Positions 57,115-64,000 of a DNA stretch of 64,000 bases are shown in pieces; within the stretch, counting starts at the first letter, position 1; each line of letters starts with the position of its first letter. Source of the stretch: Sesamum alatum (lineage: Eukaryota; Streptophyta; Magnoliopsida; Lamiales; Pedaliaceae); contig JACGWO010000008.1 in the NCBI GenBank assembly GCA_034509735.1, positions 14,581,864 through 14,645,863 on the forward strand, written 5' to 3'. The position numbers were made by a program, and so were the translations under genes. The notes under the pieces were generated by a model. The model had not been told where the DNA came from. It saw only the letters and a program-made list of their open reading frames with translations, and did no database searches.

Positions 57115-57852
57115 TGTTCACAAAAAATTTCGTGTCTGCAAAAAGTAATTACAAGACAAGAAAAAATATGGACAAATGATTTTATTGATTTAAACATAAA
57201 GTGGATACAATCTCTGATTTGGATGTAATCCCCTGATTCTTCTCTCCTAATTTCGATCCAAGAGCTAACGCTTGTTCTTGTATGTGGATGTGTAATCTTC
57301 TCCGGATTTGTGGAGAAAACTATGTGTCACCTTAAAATTTGGTGTCAAGTATAGATGGATTTGATGTCAAGGAAGACGTGGAACCTTTGTGGTCGTAGAT
57401 CTTCGTCGTGGCAGAGAGCTTTTGGACTTAGGTCCCTTTAATTTGTTGCCTGTATGGAGTGACTTCTTGTCTTGTGTTGTTTCCAATGTTCTATGTCATT
57501 TTTTTGACTTGAGTGGTGGAGGCTCCTTTTTTATAAGTGTGAGTAGGGCTCAAGCAGTTTGGGCTCACTTCCATTAGGCTTGATCACGTGGGCTTTGACA
57601 TGACTAGTCTTCTGATGGACTACACTTTGAATATATATCTGACCCAATTTAGTCAACCTAAAATAATAACTCTATATTTATTCTGGACCTAATCATAAAA
57701 ATACATAAGACCCAAATTTAATATAGGCTTATGAGTTTGATTTTTTTGCAGCAAGCCCAAATTTATTATAAACTTTTATTTTGGAACTCAATTATTAGTC
57801 GATTTATTTAGGCTTTAATTGGTAATTTATTCCAAAATTTTTGATGTCAACA
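57115..57852 (-). repeat. Complete G2 5' LTR (738 bp)
   Basis: On the minus strand starts TGTTGACATCAAAAATT and ends TTTTTTGTGAACA. It has a TATA box (complement of TTTTTTATAAG near 57525-57535). Best reference copy of this LTR family in the window. Confidence 0.85.
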
Positions 57853-60030
57853 GGCATGATTGTGAGAAGATCATTAAGGAAGCTTGGAACCACGGGGCCG
57901 ATTTTTCTCCAGAAAGAGCACTGGAAGTTCATTTAGCTCACTGCCGTTCTTGATGTCGATCTTTGCCTCACAACAACCACACAACTTTCCATCGAGAAAT
58001 CAAGGAACTGGAAAAGTCTCTTTTGGACATTAGGAATCAAGCTATCACGATGGATTCAAAACTCCAGGATAACAACCTTGGACGGTAACTAGAGTCAGTT
58101 CTTCAGACAGATGAAATCTTTTGAAAACAACAAGGGAAAACTCATATGCTAAAAAAAGGTGACCGTAACACAAGGTTTTTCCATAACCAGGCTAGCCACA
58201 TATTCAGAAGGAACTATATTTCTAAGCTCAAGGATTCGGCTGGGTGGTGGCTTTAGGAGGAATCAGACATTGAGAATCACATCACAGAACACTTAGTTGA
58301 GTTTTCACTGCGGCGAATCCATCGGATGATGACTTAGAACGAGGTGTCGAGGCTATGACCTGCAAGTAGATTCAGAAATGAACTCGAATTTGTTAAAGCC
58401 TTACACTGCGAAGGAGGTTGTTGACACCATCTCTGGTATGAACCCTCTTAAATCTCCCGGCTTCAGATGGTATGCCCCCGATCTTTTTCATAAATTTTGG
58501 CATATAATCAAATTTAGTGTGATTAGTTGTGTTTTGTCTATTCTTAATGATCACTCTATTGAACGCTCCCTCAATTTCACCCACATTGTCGTTATTCCCA
58601 AGTGCAATAAACCTGTTGTTATCTCACAGTTCCGACCTATCAGCTTATGTAACGTAGTAAGGAAAATTGCCACGAAATGCATTGCCAATAGGTCGAAACC
58701 CTTCTTGATTGTATTATTTCTCCCACTCAATATGCATCATACTTGGTAGGCTTATTTATGATAATGTCCTATTGCATATGAAATCAATCATTTTCTTAAA
58801 AAATAAGACTTGGGGCAATTCGGATGACATGGCTATTAAATTGGACATAAGCAAGACATATGACAAGGTTGAGTGGAGTTTCCTCCGGCAGGTACTTCTA
58901 AAGTTAGACTTCCATATTCATTTCGTTAATCTTATTCTTCTTTGTCTCTCCTCTGCCTCGTATTCCATTATTCTCAGTGGTAGGCGTTTGGTCACATTTC
59001 TCCTAAACGAGGACTCCGGCAAGGTAACCCACTGTCGCCTTATCTCTTCCTCCTTTGCACGGATGCGCTAACTTCTTTGATTGCCAAGGCCGAATTTAAG
59101 GGGAAGTTGAAAGGGATCCAAATTTGTAGGGGAGCTCCAAGCATATCACACCTGCTCTTCATCGATGACACTCTCATTTGTTGTCGAGCATCTTTGGAGG
59201 CTATGCTCTCGGTTAAGATCCATCTTATATATCTTTGGCAAAGCATCGAGTCAAGAAGTGAATTTTGAAAAACCAGTGGTGGGTTTTAGCAAGAATACAC
59301 CTTCTAATATTCATGATGATATCTTATCTTGGCTTGGTATTCGTTGTGCCGACAAGCATGAAAAGTATCTTGGGCTTCCCTCGATTGTCGGACGGTCTAA
59401 AATAGAAGTTTTCTCCTTCATTCTGGATCGAATTTGGAACGAATGAACTCATGGAATGAAAGGCAACTTTCCCAAGCCGGCAAGGAGATGCTAATCAAGG
59501 TCGTAATGCCAAGCATAAAATTCATTGGATGTCTTGGAGTAAACTAACCACTTCTAAGATGCACGGAGGTCTTGGCTTGAGAGATTTGAGGACCTTTAAC
59601 TCGGGTATGTTAGTAAAATGATTTTGGCGTATACTTCTCAATGCAGACTCCTTACTTGGTCATCTCCTTAAAGCTAGGTATTTTTCAAATTCCTTTATCC
59701 TTGAAGCTGAATTAGGGTCTAGACCGTCACTTATTGGAGAAGAATTCTATCCACAAAATCAATCATTCAAGTGGGTTATCGATGCCGTATTGGTCATGAA
59801 CGGACAACAAGGATATTGATCGACCAATGGATTCCACGTGATCCATCATTTTGGCCGAATTTCCAGGTTGCACCCTTGCCGCCTCCAGCTACAGTCGATC
59901 AGCTCATGGGCACGATACATAGAGATTGGAATGTTCCTTTGATTAAATCTGTCTTCCCACCACAAGATGCTACAACAATCCTTGCCATCCCGCTCAGCTA
60001 AAGAGGTTTACAAGATGAGATCATAGCTTT
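57853..60030 (+). pseudogene. LINE ORF2 reverse transcriptase part
   Basis: Continues the endonuclease frame (DCEKIIKEAWNHGADFSPE), then GDRNTRFFHN-like linker, 58378-58700 (TISGMNPLKSPG, QFRPISLCNVVRKIATKC), motif A AIKLDISKTYDKVEW at about 58835-58880, FIDDTLICCRA catalytic pair at about 59158-59190, and VNFEKPVVGFSKN, KYLGLPSIVGRSK at 59255-59410. Then GGLGLRDLRTFN, LLGHLLKARYF and WIPRDPSFWP. Many stops and frameshifts. Confidence 0.85.
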
Positions 60031-60075
60031 GGTGAATAAATAGTAATCGTGAGCCAACTGCACAAACCCGAATTC

Positions 60076-61983
60076 CTAAAGCTTGATAGTGAATTCCAGG
60101 TTCCACTGCCGGGAGGCCTGCTTGAGGCTGCAGAGGGAGCGTTCCAGCTTACACACTAAGCCAGGGTCTGTAGGGTAAGCAACAGGAGGGACCATATATA
60201 TATCTTCGTCGAGACGTCTATGTGGAAATGCATTATTGACATCTATCTGCTGAATAAGCCAGCTACGGGCAGCAGCTATGGCTAAAACCATACGCAATGT
60301 GACCGCCTTTGCCATCGAATAAAAACTATCGGTGTAGTCGACACCCTGCACTTGGTTATAGCCTTTTGCTACAAGGCAGGCTTTATATCGTTCCACAGTG
60401 CCATCCGATTTTAGTTTAGTCTTGAAACCGACTTACAACCTATAGCCGACTTTCCAGCAAGTAAAGGAATAAGTTTCCAAGTGTTATTTTTCTCCAAGTC
60501 CAACACCCTATATCCCTTTTTGTTCATGGCATAACCTAGGAAAATGCATTTGAACGCCCTATTGTGGAACTTAGACTTGTGAGGATCTAAGTTAGTGGCA
60601 AAGCACAAACAACCAAAGACTCTCAAGTGACCATAGGAAGGTAACGAACCATATAAATTTTTGAATGGGGTTTTCCAATTGAGTTTTTGAGTAGGGGTGC
60701 GATTGATTAAGTGCGTAGCTGTTAAGATGGCATATCCCTAAATTTAATAGGAAGTGAGGGTTGGGAAAGAAGAGCTTGGGCGATATTTAGAAGGTGATGG
60801 TGTTTCCTCTCTACCCTCCCATTTTGTTGTCGGGTGTAAGTGCAACATGACTGGTGAGTGATCTCTAAATAATCAAAGAGAGACTGACATTCTTGGTTGA
60901 TGAATTCGGTTCCATTATCTAATCTGAGCACTGTGATACGTGCATTAAACTAAGTGGAAACTAACTTACAAAACCTGGTGATTGTAGAGGGAGCGACTGT
61001 AATCATCAACAATTGTAAGGATATAATGTGAACCTGATACAGTGTGCTTTCTATAAGGTCCCCACACATCCAAATGCAGTAACTAGAACGGCATGAAAGC
61101 ATGAGACTCACTTAAGGAAAATGGAACACGATCCTGTTTAGCCAAAGGGAAAATATCACAAAAAAATTCAGTTAATGCATAAGGAGATTTACAACGGGAA
61201 ACATATTTTATTGCTTGCATAGAAGTGTGTCCTAGCCTTCTATGCCACAGAGAAATATCAGTACAAGTATCAGGAGAACATACATTGGGTAAAGAAGAAT
61301 GAATCTTATGAGGTACAGTAAGGTGTTATCTAAGTACGTATAATCTCTAGCTTACAGAGCCGAAAGCCACAGTTTCTTTAGTATTCTGGTCCTGCAAAAT
61401 ACAAGAGTGCTGAGAGAAGGACAGAATACACAATGTAGATGAGCATAATTAGGTCACAAAAATGAGATTGATTGAGAAATCAGGGATGTAAAGCACATGT
61501 TCCAGTGTATAGAACTTTCTTGTTGGAACCATGAGGAAGATGAATAAAGCGTATATGTGTAGGTTTTGTGTAGGATGCAAAGAGAGAAATATTTGCACAA
61601 ATGTGGTTAGTTTCCCCTATATCAATTATCCAAGAACTCAATTCAAATGTTGGTGTATTAGTGACGTTACCTAAAAATTCATCATTGTCACAATAGACAA
61701 AATTTGCATAGCTCGCAGAAATAGGATCTTAAGGCATATTATTATGCTTGACCAATTTCAGTAGTTCAGTCATCATAGCTATCATGCTATTCGAGTTATC
61801 AACAGCCTCAGTCCAATTATTTCCTTTATCCTCAACAACAGCTGCAAAGGATTTCCCTACAGTCCCCTTCTTCTTCTGCTCCAAGGATTTGTACCAATTT
61901 GGTACGTCATGGATTTGGGAACAGGTATCTCTTGAGTGTCCTGGTTTGTGGCAATTGTCACAAATCAATGATCTCTTGTCCAC
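60076..61983 (-). pseudogene. Copia gag-pol remnant of the second element
   Basis: From right to left on the minus strand: gag zinc knuckle CDNCHKPGHSRDTC (CX2CX4HX4C) in 61729-61983; integrase LRLDNGTEFINQECQ and RQQNGRVERKHHHLLNIA in 60722-60931; KSKFHNRAFKCIFLGYA in 60411-60626; RT start 60076-60396 (RYKACLVAKGYNQVQGVDY, IDVNNAFPHRRLDEDIYM, SLCSLKQASRQW). Protease and pre-integrase traces between 61000 and 61700 are degenerate. Confidence 0.85.
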
Positions 61984-62509
61984 AAAGTTTTTCTTGTGTG
62001 CATTTTGTCATCAAAACCTTTTTTGTTCTCTTTTTCATCAAGGTGATAAGTCACATTGCGTGCAGTATCAGCTGAATCTAAGTTGATTGATCGTTGTTTC
62101 TCAACACTGAGCAACATAAAAGCCCTCATGATCTCTTTGGAGATGGAATTCCATGGCTAGGAGGTAATTGTCAAATCCACACGTTGCTATTGTTCATAGT
62201 GTTTGGAACCGACAACCGACATCAGAAAAGTACCATTCGATGAAGCCAAACTTCAACTTTAATCCAAGTGACACATAAATTGCTCTACTCCATGCTACGA
62301 ACTTGGATCATCCAGAGGTTCACTCGCCAAGACAAGTCCGGAGTGTTCCGAAGGATGATGATAAAAGGCGTCAATCTCAAACTAACATTCATTTACAACA
62401 GCTGGAACAATCGTGTTCTCCACCATAGATGACAAGATACAATAGCTAGCAACTTATTTTCGAGAAAACTGGTGAGGCAAGATGTGTATGCAGAGACCTT
62501 CAATAAGAA

Positions 62510-62522
62510 GGCTCTGATACCA
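62510..62522 (-). promoter_or_regulatory. Primer-binding site of the second copia
   Basis: On the minus strand TGGTATCAGAGCC, complementary to initiator tRNA-Met, directly abutting the LTR. Confidence 0.9.
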
Positions 62523-62742
62523 TGTAGAAAAATAGAAGAACAAAGCATGAAGAAAGATGAAAGCAAACCATAATTGAATCTCAACCTAACTAACCTCTAA
62601 TAGACTAAACAAGACTAACAAGTCCAACAACCAGCATGGACCAATGAGAATGTGAATAAACGATTCAACAGACAACTAGGAAAAGAAACGTAAAACTACT
62701 CAGAAAAGTGCAAGTAGTAAAACACGCCTTTTAGCTTAGCCA
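62523..62742 (-). repeat. 5' LTR of the second copia (220 bp)
   Basis: On the minus strand TGGCTAAGCTAAAAGG...TTTTTCTACA, bounded by the primer-binding site on one side and LINE sequence on the other. The outer boundary is inferred from the CA tip. Confidence 0.75.
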
Positions 62743-63740
62743 TTCTCCAGGATAACGATGGAGGATCTGGGCCTGTCAAGTGCTTGCAAGGGAAGAAGAG
62801 CAGCATCAATGGTGGCAGAGGTTGTATTTGCACAGAAGTTTCAACATACTCCCTCTCAACGGTCTGATTGGCTTAGCATTTGGAATGCTAGGGTCCTAAA
62901 TAAAATCAAGTTCTTTATGTGGCTCTTGTGCAATGATGCTTTTCCTAATGGTTACAATTTCAGCGAAGGTTTCGTTCCTTGGATATTTGCTGGCCTTTTT
63001 GTCACAATCACAACAAAACCAATCGCCATACCTTCTTGCACCGTCTATTTAGTTGAATGCTCTGGTGTCTCTTGCATCTTCACTAGTTGGCAATTTCCTC
63101 TTGGGCGACAAACTCACGTGATAGGATCTTCCATGCGCATGAGACATTCGACGCTTAAGATTTCAACCTCTTTTTTGATTATCAACTGGAGTATTTGGTG
63201 GTGCCGCAACAGGAAGTGGTCTGAAGGTGCTCCCATGTCCCCCGATCAGGTTATCTCATTCGCTCGTAGCTGCCTGCACTCCTTTTCTGGGGTATTGGCG
63301 ACCACTTCGAACCTTATTCCCTTTTTGGTCCAGTCCTAATGGCACCCACCTATTCAAGGCTTCGTCAAACTTAACTTCGATGCAACTCTCTTTGCGGACA
63401 CCAGGTAATTTTCCAATGGCGTTATTGCTTGGGACTCTAGCAGACATTGCGTGTCGTGGCTCACCAAATGCCTTGATCGCCTTATCTCTCCAGAAGTCGC
63501 TGAAACTTAGGCAGCACGAGTGGCTATTGACTTCGCCATCCGACACTAATGGCCTCAAATCATTCTCCAGGGCGATTGTACTAGCCTTCATAGCCAACTT
63601 ACCGATCATAGTTGTGGTTCTTCCTCCACGGGTCCTCTTATTCCTGAGATTCAACTTCTTAACTAATTTTTTCGTTCTTATTTTGCCAACTTGTACAAAA
63701 TTGAACAAGGCAACAGTGTGCTCTTGCTCAGGAAAAGACC
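62743..63740 (+). pseudogene. LINE ORF2 C-terminal part: zf-RVT-like region and RNase H
   Basis: SDWLSIWNARVLNKIKFFMW (62860-62920) is the zf-RVT region that follows RT in plant LINEs, with INWSIWWCRNRK near 63180. RNase H: GFVKLNFDATLFADTR at about 63360-63405 (first catalytic D), a frameshift, NGVIAWDSSRHCVSWL, SPEVAET then a stop, ARVAIDFAIRH, and ILQGDCTSL. It decays by about 63740. Confidence 0.8.
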
Positions 63741-63744
63741 TCTC

Positions 63745-64000
63745 CAGAGGTCTTTCACCTTGGAACAAAAATCTGTGATATCAGTTATCCCCAGTGTTAA
63801 GGAGGTTCATGATGTTGTAAAGTCTATCAACCCATATAAATCTCCAGGACCAAACGGATGCCAACCTTTATTTTTCCAATATTTTTTTTAGTATAGTGGG
63901 TGCTTCTGTTTATGAGTTTGTCAAAGGGAGCTTTGTAACAATATGTTCTAATAGGGAGGTAGGAATTTATTTTTCTCATTCACAAAGTCTCTAATCCAAA
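63745..64000 (+). pseudogene. Second LINE fragment: start of an RT region
   Basis: PSVKEVHDVVKSINPYKSPG followed by PNGCQPLFFQYFF (63790-63890) is the conserved entry to LINE reverse transcriptase, equivalent to TISGMNPLKSPG at 58.4 kb. It appears after the first LINE's RNase H, so it belongs to another LINE copy that continues past the window end. Confidence 0.7.

Larger units (their letters stand above)
43822..57852 (-). mobile_element. G2 gypsy element inserted in the LINE, itself hosting a copia element
   Basis: Outer ends TGTTCA (43822) and CAACA (57852). Flanks are GGGAT (43817-43821) and GGCAT (57853-57857), a 5-bp target duplication with one mismatch; deleting it restores the LINE frame (KRD|DCEK). 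Order on the minus strand: 5' LTR 57115-57852, gag 55915-57114, antisense-frame region about 54895-55546, partial 3' LTR from about 44170 to 43822. No protease, RT or integrase is visible. The copia element and a copia LTR fragment (55547-55908) are later insertions. Confidence 0.8.
60031..62742 (-). mobile_element. Second copia element, 3'-truncated, inserted in the LINE
   Basis: 5' LTR at 62523-62742 with adjacent primer-binding site, then gag, integrase and the first part of RT. The element stops inside RT near 60031 and has no 3' LTR. LINE sequence lies on both sides. Short LTR (220 bp) and different coding sequence show it is a family separate from the 10.3-kb element. Confidence 0.8.
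41460..63740 (+). mobile_element. Plant L1-type LINE, split by nested insertions
   Basis: Domain order over the separate pieces: ORF1 with DUF4283-like region and zinc knuckle (41.6-42.4 kb), endonuclease (43.06-43.82 kb), RT (57.85-59.5 kb), zf-RVT-like region (59.5-60.03 and 62.74-63.3 kb) and RNase H (63.33-63.7 kb). Removing the gypsy (43822-57852 plus one duplicated 5-mer) and the second copia (about 60031-62742) leaves about 5.4 kb, a normal LINE length. The 5' start is approximate and no poly(A) end or target duplication is seen. Confidence 0.8.

Overview
This window is nuclear DNA from a flowering plant. It carries Ty1/copia and Ty3/gypsy retrotransposons, plant L1-type LINEs with an RNase H domain, hAT, Mutator-like and CACTA miniature elements, and one intron-rich host gene. 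The host gene is a TRAF-like/MATH protein (homologue of Arabidopsis TRAF1a/TRAF1b, also called MUSE14/MUSE13), coded on the + strand at 31197-40494 in 12 exons (1160 residues). The protein looks like a eudicot sequence, but I cannot place the species. I saw no tRNA, rRNA or CRISPR array. Almost everything outside 29.5-41.2 kb is transposable-element DNA.

Layout. 1-12.6 kb: three related blocks of a decayed minus-strand chromovirus (Ty3/gypsy). Block 1 (1-1640) is partial. Blocks A (3775-8601) and B (8602-12578) lie in direct tandem. Block A carries three later insertions missing from B, so B serves as an empty-site control. 12.6-14.9 kb: a copia LTR plus RNase H remnant inserted in block B. 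14.9-29.5 kb: a mosaic of one Tat/Retand-like gypsy family, called G2 here, in both orientations. It includes two LTRs joined tail to tail, a hAT element with 215-bp tandem repeats, a Mutator-like element and a solo LTR with a perfect target-site duplication. 29.5-41.2 kb: the TRAF1-like gene with promoter, probable 5'UTR intron and 3' flank, free of recognisable elements. 41.4-63.7 kb: one L1-type LINE split by nested insertions. A G2 gypsy element (43822-57852) sits in its ORF2, and an essentially complete 10.3-kb copia element (44340-54646) sits in that gypsy element. A second, truncated copia element (about 60031-62742) interrupts the LINE further on. 63.7-64 kb: start of another LINE reverse-transcriptase fragment.

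The most interesting observations are: (1) three G2 copies carry a similar open frame on the strand opposite to gag, next to a 105/106-bp tandem array, and none retains reverse transcriptase or integrase; (2) a composite of two Mutator-like MITEs has identical 10-bp repeats outside and a second identical pair inside, a pattern expected if a circular MITE-bearing molecule recombined into an existing MITE; (3) a fully resolved LINE > gypsy > copia nest with target-site duplications. The TRAF1-like protein is expected to work as an adaptor in NLR-receptor turnover and autophagy. The other coding sequences are degenerate element proteins.
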